From Stictocephala bisonia (Eukaryota; Arthropoda; Insecta; Hemiptera; Membracidae), in NCBI GenBank assembly GCA_035578905.1, contig JAQJVL010000174.1, forward strand, positions 793,253 to 857,252: 64,000 bases of DNA, in the 5' to 3' direction. The translations under genes and the position numbers were made by a program. Shown here piece after piece: positions 48,076-58,749 of the stretch (position 1 is the first letter of the stretch; every line of letters starts with the position of its first letter). The notes beneath the pieces are model-generated. The model searched no databases and was not told where the DNA came from. It saw nothing but the letters and a program-made list of their open reading frames with translations.

Positions 48076-48079
48076 TGGT

Positions 48080-48435
48080 TTAATGTCGAAAAATCGACCT
48101 TTACAACGTATCTGCCATGGTTTAGAGTCGAAAAATCGACCTTCACTATTTTGTGTCTTACGGGTGTTCATCCTTCACTAAACATCCTATATCATATGTC
48201 ATTTGAAACAGCTGGTTCTACTGTTTAGTCTGGTGAAAGTTTTATTTGGATGGCGTGGATCTAATGTCGAAAAATTGACCTTTACAACGTATCTGCCATG
48301 GTTTAGAGTCAAAAAATCGACCTTCACTATTTTGTGTCTTATTGGTGTTCATCCTTCACTAAACATCCTATATCATATGTCATTTGAAACAGCTGGTTCT
48401 ACTGTTTAGTGTGGTGAAAGTATTATTTGGATGGC
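48080..48435 (+). repeat. ~183-bp tandem duplication
   Basis: The block from 'aatgtcgaaaaatcgacc' through 'gtgttcatccttcactaaac' to 'cagctggttctactgtttag' and 'tttggatggcgt' occurs twice, offset by about 183 bp. Within each copy 'tcgaaaaatcgacctt' is itself doubled. Confidence 0.88.
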
Positions 48436-48573
48436 GTTGGCCTAGACTAAACAAAATACAATTCCATATTTGACAGTTCCAACTGTCAGCCCGCCATTGT
48501 TGTTTACTACTGTGTCACATCTTCGTTGTTTTGGTCGTAATAATGTTTCGTTTTTAGTGGTTTTTACGTGAAA

Positions 48574-48711
48574 ATGTCTGAATTACATACGAGTGAGATT
48601 GATAGGGAGTTGTTCAATGATTCTGGAGACTCCAAATTACAACACTTCTGGAGACCATCTAGGGGTAACAGGAAAAGAAGAGCTCCCATCAGCGAGAGTG
48701 AGTCAGATTGA
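48574..48711 (+). CDS. Small 45-residue acidic/basic ORF, uncertain
   Basis: An ATG at 48574 with AAA before it opens 'MSELHTSEIDRELFNDSGD', then a basic 'RPSRGNRKRRAP' and an acidic C-terminus 'ISESESD', ending in TGA at 48709-48711. The alternation of acidic Ser-rich and basic segments resembles the N-terminal region of some transposase-derived or nuclear proteins, but no domain is present. Upstream (48470-48570) is moderately GC-rich and could be a 5' UTR. AT-rich sequence with AATAAA-like signals follows near 48980-49035. Possible small gene, 5' remnant of a DNA transposon, or chance. Confidence 0.3.
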   Translation: MSELHTSEIDRELFNDSGDSKLQHFWRPSRGNRKRRAPISESESD

Positions 48712-48714
48712 GCG

Positions 48715-49720
48715 GTTTTCACCATTGCGCCTGTATATAGTTTTTTGTACATAACTTATTTATTTTAGTAATGAAGTCCTTACAAGTTTATATTTTCTTA
48801 TTCAGTTATACATTCTGCACAAAAAGGCTATCTTAGAATTTTTGTATTGTACATAGTGAAAATTTTGTGTGTGTGTAAAGTGTGAAAAACATTGTGGATT
48901 TTCTTATTCTTCCTCTTCTCTCCGTTAAAGAAAATCCCAAACTACTTGTTAAGTCATTTTGAAATACGTATAATAATACTCCATAGTTTTATGAACAAAA
49001 TGATGTATAATAAACCCTATTTAGATAAAAAATAAATTTTTTACAGATTTTTAAAAATAAGGCTGCAAATTGGCAAAAATGGGCTGAACCACCAGAGGTA
49101 AAATAGTGAACCATCGGAGGGCTAACGGTCCTTGGCTATCTCGAACTCGTTTGCTTTGCTCGCCGTCCTCTCGGGACTCCTTTGGGTTCCCACGGTAATT
49201 GCAGGAAGGACTGAAGATACCCACGTTTCCTCTCAATATCACAGACTCACTGACTTTTGACCTGTGGTACGATGACGACGATGATAGCACGCCTAGTAGT
49301 TGCTTTAGTTTGATGAATGTTCTCTTCTTTTAAGAAAACAAATTTTAACTGAAATTCTTTATCTATTCCGCTAATTCACTATAATAACCAAAACTTAGGT
49401 TAACCTAACATAACCTAACCAAATCTAACAACCTAAAATAACATAACCAAAGTAGTGGTAGTGAATTAACAGGAAATGTCCGAAATTCTGTTATTACGTT
49501 TTGGAGCCAGTTTTTAATACGTCAAAAAGTTCGTTTACATCTATTTGGTAAGGAATTATTGACTCTTTATGTCCACTTTTACATAAAGTTTTCAATAAAT
49601 TCTACAATACCAATTATAATTTTCCAAGAGCTTACCAACTTCAAGTAGATTGTTTATGGAGGGAAAAGGAACATTTTTGTTCCAGTTGTGAGGTTTTTTT
49701 TACATGCTCATAGCCTCTTT
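48715..49720. other. Non-coding sequence
   Basis: No domain recognised. A minus-strand frame at 49051-49290 is open for 79 codons over a GC-richer patch. A short CCTAA-rich stretch ('aacctaacataacctaacc') lies at about 49400-49430. Confidence 0.4.
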
Positions 49721-49721
49721 T

Positions 49722-49892
49722 GCCGGCGTGGTGGCTCAGTGGCTAAGGCTTCGGACTGTGGAGGGCAAGGTCCAAGGTTCGAATCCCCACTGAGCCAACA
49801 GTCGGCACTTCACTCGTTGAATAAAGTTCACGCACAAGCTTGTAGCCCATGTGAATTGGCGAGTGAAGTTACAAAAAATAAATAAATAAATA
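49722..49892 (+). mobile_element. tRNA-derived SINE
   Basis: The head folds like a tRNA: the A box 'tggctcagtgg' (49732-49742) and the B box 'ggttcgaatcc' (about 49776-49786) are canonical polymerase III promoter elements at normal spacing, with a complementary 'tggctcagtgg'/'ccactgagcca' arm. A tRNA-unrelated body with 'gcacttcactcgttgaataa' follows, ending in 'aaataaataaataaata'. It is a different family from the SINE at 38.5-38.8 kb. Confidence 0.88.
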
Positions 49893-49894
49893 GA

Positions 49895-50469
49895 GTATCC
49901 GTTAGTTCAAATGACATGACTAACTGTTAGTCGAAATCTGGTCCATACGCTGTTATCATTCCAATCATATTGATAGATAGTCAGAGTGTTTCTTATGTAA
50001 AGAAAATGATACAAACAATCTTATTTATTTTGGACTGTTAATTATTAGATAGTTGGATCCATGAAGTTGCTGATTCTGCATTTTGATACACTCTTCACTG
50101 TAAATAGTAAGGCTTAAAGAAACGTAAGAATTTGAACAATGAATATTGCATCAGCAGCTTTTATTTTATCACAAAATTCACGAGAAATGTATAATAATAT
50201 ACAGTACAGAATTGTTATTAGGTTGCAGTTTCCCAAATTGAATTAATAATAGAAAAAGTTAAACTATATACAATACCATAATCCACCATTATATTTCATC
50301 GTATACCTAGAATTATTTCTCTTGTTACAGCTCTATGAATAAGGATCCAAAAATGTATTGATTATTTAAATAGATTTAGACTTTATAAAAATCGAATAAT
50401 AACATGTGTGATGGCGTTATTGCATTTTAGATACGCAACAAGATGTGTAGATACTTATTTATTAAATGT

Positions 50470-50470
<1 letters not shown>
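49895..50470. other. AT-rich non-coding sequence
   Basis: Nothing recognised. Confidence 0.5.

Positions 50471-50471
<1 letters not shown>

Positions 50472-50537
<66 letters not shown>
50472..50537. repeat. (TA)n microsatellite
   Basis: About 33 TA dinucleotides in a row. Confidence 0.97.
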
Positions 50538-50539
<2 letters not shown>

Positions 50540-50584
50540 TGAAATCGTATGATCCAAAATAATGGTGTGATATATATTACGCTT

Positions 50585-50777
50585 TCAATAGTTGTTCTTA
50601 CAGGCACACAACAAGCTGGCCGTTTGGTATAGCGAACCGAGCGGAGTTTGCGTCCAAATAAAAAATCTGCCAATGAATAAATTATCGGTGAAAGGCCGTT
50701 GGTACGGAAGCTGGCGAGGGAGGAAACGGATGCTGCTAGTCCGTCTGGTGTTATGTAGGACAGACATGCCGTGAGAA
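50585..50777. other. GC-richer block open on both strands, split by a hAT MITE
   Basis: After the acceptor-like 'gttgttcttacag' (ending 50603) the plus strand is open for 56 codons ('AHNKLAVWYSEPSGVCVQIK'). On the minus strand the same block is open for 60 codons ('RFLPRQLPYQRPFTDNLF') and continues in frame across the MITE once the MITE and one target copy are ignored. It may be an exon or part of an older element; not recognised. Confidence 0.3.
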
Positions 50778-51449
50778 AAGGGATGGCAATGATATATCGA
50801 TACATAAGTTTAGATAAATCGATATATTAGTATCGATATTTATTTCGATAATATCGATATTTCGATAATATCGATATTTCGATGATATCGATATATCGAT
50901 ATTTTAGTCCGATATATCATGGCACTAAATATTGACGTTATTCTCCCTCCTCAAAAACAACACGATTCGAAGAAAAACACGTTTAAACTGCCTCTTACAC
51001 GTACAAAACATGCATCGAAATAATAAAGTAACTTTAATTCGTAAGGTTAACGCACTAAAATGCAGTTTATTGTAGACCAGAGGATGAAATGGTTGGCATC
51101 CACTATTATTATTTTATAGTTAACATAATAATTAAAGGTATAATTATTCTTGTTTTAAATATTTTTCTTCAACCCCACCGACTACAACTTTTTTCGTAAA
51201 GACAAATATATTTAGTTTTTACATTCAGTGGGCTATTCTTAATAGTGACAGCAAAACATGAGTGTATTTTTGGTCATGACATAAGAGTTGTACATAATTT
51301 TATACAGGTAAATAATTTACAATAATTCGATATATCGGTTATCCGACATATCGATATTTTTCTTTCGATATTATCATTATATCGATATTTCGTTTGCGAT
51401 ATATCGATGATTCGATGTATCGATTCGTTAAAAACATTTGCCATCCCTA
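50778..51449. mobile_element. hAT-type MITE with 8-bp target site duplication
   Basis: Termini are 'aagggatggcaa' (50778) and 'ttgccatcccta' (51449), inverted repeats differing only at the outermost base and matching hAT-type ends. The target 'cgtgagaa' is duplicated exactly at 50770-50777 and 51450-51457, the 8-bp length expected for hAT elements. Both subterminal regions (50785-50925 and 51328-51425) are dense with 'cgatatatcgat' motifs. No coding capacity, so a non-autonomous copy. Confidence 0.92.
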
Positions 51450-51459
51450 CGTGAGAAGT

Positions 51460-52650
51460 CAGGTCGGCTATCACCCTCTAAGTATACAATTGTCACACCT
51501 TTTGATATCGAATACCGTTAGTAAGGTTTAGGAACCTTCCTTTAGGCTGATGACTGTTATGTGATTATTTGTAGACTTAACTCAGGGAGGTTCCTCCGAG
51601 CTTTTACTTTTTATCAGACCTAATATTTTTAAAATATGAGGCTGTTATATTTGTGACATGTTGTGGGCAGGAATTGCTATGATGTTACCCAATTGAGAAT
51701 AAGTTCAATTATTTCTACAATCGACGTGCTGCGAAAGCAGTACCGATTGTTTTCTCCGATCAAGAATTCGGACGTATTCCTTTTAGGCTTTTTTATTCGA
51801 TCGTCTAAATGATATATATTTTATTACGTTTGCCAACAAAACTTGTATGTTTAAATAATTACCATTTATTAGCCATGAGAGAAACAAAATATTACATATA
51901 TCTATTTCACAACAGAGTAATTAGAATCTTGCTAAATTTCGCTAATGCTTTTTAGGCAAGCAGCCATTGCAATTGAGTTTTGCTTAGCTTTTAATCGAGA
52001 GTCCATGGATTCTTTAAAACATACTTACGATTATAGAAACTAAAATGTCGTGATTTTCATACTTACACCTTTAATCACAAGTGTTCGCAATACTTTCATA
52101 ACAGTAATAAACCATTATATTAAACAAACTAGCACCTATTGTACTGCAGCACAGAAAGGGGAACTTGTCGTTCTACATGTTTGATTGTACTACATTTGGC
52201 TGAACTCAATCCGGCTAAACCGGTTTGTCTGAACCGGCTGAAACGAAACCTCCCACGAAAACGGATCGCTCGGGGCCGAAAATATGTTTGGCTTTCAGTC
52301 TACATAACTGTAATAAAGTATCAGGCAGATATATCTACGTTACTGAATAGCAGAAACACCACAAGAATACAAGCTTGTAACTTCGATAGAAAACGAATAT
52401 TCCAGAATATCTCTTTATATTGAACAGTCGAATTTGAATATTTCATTACATATTTATTCTGAATTGCTTTGTCGCCACATAGATGTGGTTTACTGAAGAT
52501 GTCTCCGAAACACAGTTCCTCGGTTTATATATTTTTATTAATATTAATAGCCAAAAGTTTGAACTAAATGTTCAAATAAATGTTTCCAGGTTGTGTAGAG
52601 CTTGAAACCCCTATTCCAAAACCTCATCCTATTATTATCTAAGCCGTCAC
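51460..52650. other. Non-coding sequence
   Basis: No gene recognised. 'tttactgaagatgtctccga' near 52490 followed by 'aacacagttcctcgg' echoes the GAAGA...GAAAC motif of the fold-back elements at 3-4.5 kb. Confidence 0.4.
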
Positions 52651-52656
52651 TAAAAT

Positions 52657-53712
52657 GTTTGTAACTTAAACAAATAACCTATTTTTATATAGCTTACTGT
52701 ATTACTATTGTTTGTAACTTGCACCGATAACATATTTTTATATAGCCCACTGTCTCACTATTGTTTGTAACTAGAATAAAAATAAGAATATGTTTATTCA
52801 GCCTTCAAATTACAGTTACATATTAATACGTATAACACTCTGAAATACTAGCCATTTTTCCAGTACATATGGCTAGCACATCTTAAAACTTAATTACATT
52901 TACAAAACTAAACAGTTAAACTTACACCGATAGCCTATTTTTATATAGCCCACTGTCTCACGATTGTTTGTAACTTATACAAATAACCTATTTTTATATA
53001 GCCCACTGTCTCACGATTGTTTGTAACTTACACCGATAACCTATTTTTATATAGCCCACTGTCGTACTATTGTTTGTAACTTACACAGATAACCTATTTT
53101 TAAATAACCCACTGTTTCACAATTGTTTATAATTTACACCGATAACCTATTTTTATATAGCACACTGTCTCACGATTGTTTGTAACTTACACCGATAACC
53201 TATTTTTATATAGCCCACTGTCTCACGATTGTAACTTACACCTATAACCTATTTGTATAAAGCCCACTGTCTCACGATTGTTTATAACTTACACCGATAA
53301 CCTATTTTTATACAGCCCACTGTCTCACAATTATTTGTAACTTACACCGATAACCTATTTTTATATAACCCATTGTCTAACGATTGTTTGTAACTTACAT
53401 CGATAACCTATTTTTATATAGCCCACTGTCGCACAATTGTTTGTAACCTACACCGATAACCTATTTTAATATATCCCACTGTCTCACTATTTTTTGTAAC
53501 TTACACCGATAACCTATTTTTATTTAGCCCACTGTCTAACGATTATTTGTAACTTACACCGATAACCTATTTTTATATAACCCACTGTCTAAGGATTGTT
53601 TGTAACTTACACCGATAACCTATTTTCATATAGCTCACTGTGTCACGATTGATTGTAACTTACATCGATAACCTATTTTTATAAAGCCCACTGTCTCACG
53701 ATTGTTTGTAAG
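52657..53712 (+). repeat. 53-bp satellite array, about 17 units
   Basis: The unit has 'tgtttgtaacttacaccgat', 'aacctatttttatatagccc' and 'actgtctcacgat'. About 17 units are seen, diverged by point changes and small deletions. The array is interrupted at 52773-52921. Confidence 0.93.
52773..52921 (-). mobile_element. Short LINE/retroposon fragment inside the 53-bp array
   Basis: This 149-bp segment has no similarity to the satellite. On the minus strand it ends 'ggctgaataaacatattctt', then A/T-rich sequence, the look of a polyadenylated retroelement 3' end. It probably inserted into a pre-existing array. Confidence 0.5.
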
Positions 53713-53714
53713 TT

Positions 53715-54320
53715 ATATAAAACGCAATATTCGACAACCCCTTTACACTGAATAGCGAATAGCTGTATCGTCACACAAATGCCAGCTTGTCGGTGAGGAA
53801 AGTCTGTAATTAAAAAAGTTTCAAACAGAGAACAAAACCGCACTTGACGGAACACAATTTCCGAAATTGCCTTGAGCCAGAAATATTATTTATTCAAATT
53901 AATTTAGAGCAGTTAAAAATGGCATCTAAAATACATCATGTTTCAGTTAACGTCTTTCGTAAAAATAAATTATTGAATAAGTTAGTTTGTTGAAGAACAG
54001 GTAGCCGTTTTTTTCCGACAGTAACCGAAACTGTCCGAATGTCAGTCGTGTCTGTAATAATGGACATAACCTATAAAACCAAACAATATTGGATTCTCCC
54101 AGTGGAAGCGAAAACATAACAATCAGCGCTGATTGGAACGTTAAAGTGAAGTTTCATTTATTCTACCATGTCTCTAGTAAACAAGGGCGCGTGATGGTCG
54201 GTTTAATGAACAGCTGACGTGTCCGGTTTATTGAAAAAGGGGGATAAAACAGGATTGCCGGCCCCGGGAATGAATTTGATACTGCGCTTTGTAATTAGCT
54301 AGCTATAGTTGCGCTTTCAT
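53715..54320. other. Non-coding sequence
   Basis: No gene or repeat recognised. Confidence 0.45.
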
Positions 54321-54327
54321 AACTATT

Positions 54328-54508
54328 CTTGTGATGATATGAATAGCACAATAAATTATTGTTCATCTTGTGATAATTTGAATGGCACAAATATAGTTCT
54401 AATTGTGATGACAAGAATAGCACAATTATAGTTATTCTTGTGATAGTATGAATAGCAAAACTATAATTCTTCTTGTGATAATAAGAGTAGCAAAATAATA
54501 ACCCTTTT
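54328..54508 (+). repeat. ~36-39-bp degenerate tandem repeat, 5 units
   Basis: 'cttgtgatgatatgaatagc' and variants recur near 54328, 54367, 54402, 54437 and 54472, each followed by 'acaat...' and 'tata' blocks. Confidence 0.75.
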
Positions 54509-54659
54509 TGATAACATCATACTTTGATGGATTGTAATAAGGGGTATATTTACGTTTAATTTATTCGTTTATCATTTATTCTTCACTAAGACATCCCTTA
54601 AGAGATGCGAATTAACGTGACGAGTGTATGAACGCGGGCAGTCAAGCCAACAAAATAAA

Positions 54660-55560
54660 ATGTTTTATTAGGTTAGATTGGGTTGGGTTAGATTGGGTTC
54701 TGTTGGGTTAGGTTAGGTAGGGTTGGGTTGGGTTAGGTTGGGTTCTGTTGGGTTAGGTTAGGTAGGGTTGGGTTGGGTTAGATTGGGTTCTGTTGGGTTA
54801 GGTTAGGTAGGGTTGGGTTGGGTTAGATTGGGGGCCGTAGAACGTTTGGCACACATTTTTGGCCGATTTGGAATGGCACGTTTGGCACAGTCATTAGAGG
54901 GGATTAAGAAGGGTCAACCTGTAAGTTTCAGAAAGGCACGATTGGCACACACCGCCCGGCCAGGTAGTAGCAGCCAGGTGGCCAGAATGCGGGAAAATGG
55001 GAACTTTTTTGCCCCCGCAAATTCCCTGCTGTGGTGCTTATTGAAGTAAGCAACTAACCTAACCTAACCTAACCTAACCTAACCTAACCTGCGGTAGATC
55101 ACAGCTGCTACCCAGGTAGATCACGGATGCTACCCGAGTAGATCACGGCTGCTACCCAAGTAGATCACGGATGCTACCCAATTAGAACACGGATGCTACC
55201 CAAATAGATCATGATCTAACCTAACCTAACCTAACCTAACCTAACCTAACCTAACCTAACCTAACCCAACCTAACCTAACCTAGTGAGGTTTAAATTTAA
55301 AAATTTGTTATATCACGGGCAAATGACTGCCACGCAGAGTTGACGGGAATAATACAATTCCCGTTTTCCCTCGTTCGATGGCGTCTACCTGGTCGAGCGA
55401 CTGTGCCAATCCTGCCTTTTCCAAGCAGGCGAGTTGACCCTACTTATTCCGCTCTAATGATTGTGCCAAAACTGCCATGGGCAGAAGGTCCAAAAATGTG
55501 TGCCAAACGTCCGATCCCCAGATTGGGTTCTGTTGGGTTAGGTTAGGTTAGGTTGGATAC
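54660..55560. mobile_element. Fold-back element built from TTAGG-like repeats
   Basis: The left arm begins with degenerate TTAGG/TTGGG repeats (54667-54830). It is followed by a ~180-bp single-copy part with 'cgtttggcacacatttttgg', 'cattagag' and 'agggtcaac'. The right arm (about 55335-55555) contains the reverse complement of the same sequence and ends in TTAGG repeats. Between them lie CCTAA runs and a 27-bp tandem array. No gene. The open frames at 54813-55049 and 55340-55546 are the two arms read through. Confidence 0.8.
55045..55285. repeat. CCTAA (insect telomere-type) runs flanking a 27-bp array
   Basis: Perfect CCTAA repeats occur at about 55052-55088 and 55215-55284. They enclose about five units of 'gatcacggatgctaccc' plus a variable spacer (about 55095-55205). 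Confidence 0.92.
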
Positions 55561-55561
55561 A

Positions 55562-55635
55562 GCTAATCATGTATTCTGAACCACGTAGTATTGGTCTGAT
55601 TTTCGGCTAACTGACAAGCCTGGCTCACCAGGGTA
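55562..55635 (-). mobile_element. Fragment of the composite SINE
   Basis: 'gaaccacgtagtattggtct' and the following 'gattttcggctaactgacaa' are the reverse complement of the middle of the composite SINEs (2050-2100, 29785-29830). It abuts the fold-back element. Confidence 0.7.
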
Positions 55636-55639
55636 GTAA

Positions 55640-57184
55640 ATAAAGGGTTAGTTGTAAGATAGATTCAAGTGACCCTAAATTCGCCCATTTGTGTAGATTT
55701 TAAAATTATACAATTAAAGACCTTTTCTATTCAATTCGGGATAACATATAAAATCCAGTCATCATTCTAAAATGTCCTAAACATCTATTGGACATTTTGT
55801 TGAGAAAAAAATTGTTTTTGTTATTGTAATATTACTCTTAAGAGTGCCTCATCTTAATATTTGAATGGTTCTTAAGTTGTCGACCTCGTTAAGGCCAACT
55901 TGTACATTCAAGTTTAACATTAGGAAATGCATTTAAGGATCAACGACAAATGATCAAACTCGTGTGATAATCGGATCTATGTTGTTAAGTTCCCATATAT
56001 TAAATATTGGCTTATTACCCATCGAAGAAGAATTCGATTATCTGACGTGTTTTAAGCCTTCAACTTTCACAACTAATTTTTCATAAGTCAATTCTGTCCA
56101 TGCTGTGTAAAAACTCCTCTTGTCGACCTTTGTCCTCTTGGCTAGATCATGGGTGTTAGACAAGCAACATGGGCATAATCGCGGTGTTCGGTCTTGTGTA
56201 TCCGCGTCGTCCTGGAAAGCTTTGACACTTCAAAGCCGTGACACCCTTGACTGGTGGCCGGAAAATCACGTCGTGACCAAGGTCGTATTTCAACAAAGAG
56301 GGACGTGAAGAATGACAACATTTAATATTCTTCCATTTTGTGTTTATTTAACACTAACAACCATGAAGGAAACAGGCGTTTTTTTGTTTGTTTTTTTTTA
56401 CTTAAAAGATGTATAAATAAGAGGATTGTCTTCCTCTTATTTATAATTATTATCTTCCATACATATGATTTGAAAAAAATTAAACTTGTCGTATATTTAT
56501 TTATTTTGTTTGTATATAAAAGACACGTTCTGAAAATTTAGGTTAATCAAGTTCGGGTTTGATAAATATTGGCTCAAACTAATGGCGTGCGATACAGACA
56601 GCGCATGCACGACAAATTCCGCCCCCCACCACGCACATTCACCCGATGATGTACATTCTTTGCCTGCATTCTAAATTCTCTTTCTACGTGTGACAGTGTT
56701 TTACGTTAAATCTGTTATTGTATTGTTAAATCAACTGTCTTTAATATATCTTTCTAAATATAATTAGAAAATTAAATACATTGCAAAGTGTAACACATGT
56801 ATTAAATCGATCGTAATATAAACATTATTGTGAAGGACTCGCTTCGCTCGTTGGGGGCGTACCCTTCTTTAAAAAAACTCTTAAGTTTACTTGAAAGCAA
56901 TGTAGATTTGCAAATCTGGTATGTAACTAATATTGTATAAGTAGAATTTAAAACTATTCCACACAAGTTGTCCATGAGTCTACGAATTATTTAATTACTA
57001 TCAGATATTCTGTAAATTGTCTGGTCACGAAGGAAAGTTTTTAGGTAAATATCTCAAGTGCCTCATGCGTTAATAATGGCCGATTAATATTTGTAATAAA
57101 TTAAAGCCACACTATTTAATGTTGGTGATGTAGTTTTATTTGTATTATATTATATTTACTTAACTAACGTTTTGTTAATTTTAG
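55640..57184. other. AT-rich sequence, possibly intron
   Basis: No coding exon recognised. It ends in 'tttgttaattttag', an acceptor for the candidate exon at 57185. Confidence 0.45.
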
Positions 57185-57271
57185 TCACGTTATCAGCTTG
57201 ACTTATCACGAGACGGTGGACTACCACAGTTAATGAATGACACAGAGACGAGGATGAATACCTCGGTACAG
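57185..57271 (+). CDS. Candidate internal exon, 87 bp, phase 0-0
   Basis: Acceptor 'tttgttaattttag' and donor 'cag|gtgggt' bracket exactly 29 codons in one open frame, reading 'SRYQLDLSRDGGLPQLMND' and then 'TETRMNTSVQ'. Base composition is less AT-rich than the flanks. It could belong to the gene of the 40.8-42.6 kb exon, but that exon ends in phase 2. A direct join would read another frame and stop after 15 codons, at the TAA near 57231. An additional exon in between, or a different gene, is therefore needed for the open reading. No family is recognised. Confidence 0.4.
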
Positions 57272-57337
57272 GTGGGTGGGTTTCAGTTATTACCATTATA
57301 AGTGTACGGATGGGTCATATAGTATGCGATAAACTTG

Positions 57338-57645
57338 ACCTAACCTAATCTGACCCAATACAACCTCACCTAACCTGACCTAACCTAGCCTAACACAACC
57401 TAACCTGACCTGATATAACCTAACCTAATACAACCTAACCTAACCTCACCTAACCTGACCTGTTCTAACCTAACTTAACCTAACCTGACCAAATACAACC
57501 TCACCTAACCTGACCTAACGTAACCTAACACAACCTAACCTGACCTGATCTAACCTAACCTAATACAACCTAACCTAACCTCACCTAACCTGACCTGATC
57601 TAACCTAACCTAACCTGACCTTTCATAACCTCATCTGATCAATCT
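57338..57645. repeat. Degenerate CCTAA/CCTGA telomere-like array
   Basis: About 300 bp of 'cctaacctgacctaacct' variants, with 'aacacaacc' and 'aatacaacc' interruptions that form a higher-order period of roughly 60-130 bp. Confidence 0.9.
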
Positions 57646-57649
57646 AACC

Positions 57650-58749
57650 AAACAAATCTAACTTTTTCCTTTTCTTCTATATAATTTGTAACTTTTCTGT
57701 GCCATCACAACTTTGAAATAGAAAAATGAGTCGCCCCTAACGAAAAACGAAAATGTCTCACCCTAACGTTTAGTGCCAATTGAAGGCTGTTAAGGAAAAA
57801 TACAGACCCAACCAATTGTTGTTGATTTTTGTCTCATTAGACCTTCGCCATTAAAGTGGAGGCCAATGTAAACTCCCTCGTCCTATACAAATAACAGTTA
57901 CCTTGGCACCGAGGAACAAGTCATTATAGCACAAGTACAAATAAACGACTTGTGGTTGCACTCGTCCATGGAGTCACAAAGAACGTCGCAGATATATAGT
58001 AGAGTTCATGTGAGGCGTGGTGTTGAAGAACGAGATCGATGATTTGGTGTTATTCAAACATCCATTTTATGTAATATGAATTACGTTGTATGCAATATTG
58101 TTTTGTTTTCACAAAAAAATTGAAACTAAAATACTAAACATTGAGGCTAGTTGAAAATGTATTTAAAGTACATGTCAATAATAGTTAAATTTGTCCTTAT
58201 TTATATTTAACCAATAATGTACTTTTGAGATGAGTGTGTTCAGTAAACCACAATTTCTAACACAATTTGTAAATCAATTATCGGTTACAAAGATGATAAG
58301 AAATGGTTTATATGAATATCTCTTTGGGAATTTTATTTATTAAGAAAATTAATGTACTCCTTCAGATTAGCCGTGACATTCAGTACACGTACCGTTCGAC
58401 ATTCGTTGGGAGAGGGTAGTTTTGACTAGAAGTCTCTATTTTCAGTTAATTAAATGGGAGTCGACGAAAATCATGTAACTATGTGGCCCACTGATTAATC
58501 ATTGGTGTTCATATTTAAAAATGCGTAATAAATCTATACATATTTATTTTGATAAAGTCTGTAAATGTATACGGTACTGGTATAGAGCGTAAAGTAGTTG
58601 TATTTTTGTTTATATTTTTTTAAATGTAAATAAACTACCATTATCACCTCCTACTCAACGCAACCTTTCTTGTTCGATAAAAACCCCCTATTCGTGTTCT
58701 TCTCATGATCACTATCTTTCTCCGAACTGCCTCACAAACTACCCCGCAG
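57650..58749. other. Non-coding sequence, possibly intron
   Basis: No coding exon recognised. The right edge is pyrimidine-rich and ends 'aactaccccgcag', a good acceptor. Confidence 0.45.

Noticed and set aside
49722..49795. Functional tRNA gene
   Set aside because: The A and B boxes are good, but the sequence continues into a SINE body with an A-rich tail and the acceptor stem is not convincing.
50455..50805. 116-codon minus-strand frame
   Set aside because: Its C-terminal third is the TA microsatellite (Ile-Tyr repeat), and its other end lies in the hAT MITE.
54813..55546. Two plus-strand open frames of 78 and 68 codons
   Set aside because: They are the two inverted arms of the TTAGG fold-back element.
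54660..57645. A true chromosome end
   Set aside because: The TTAGG/CCTAA blocks are short, degenerate, occur in both orientations and have unique sequence on both sides.
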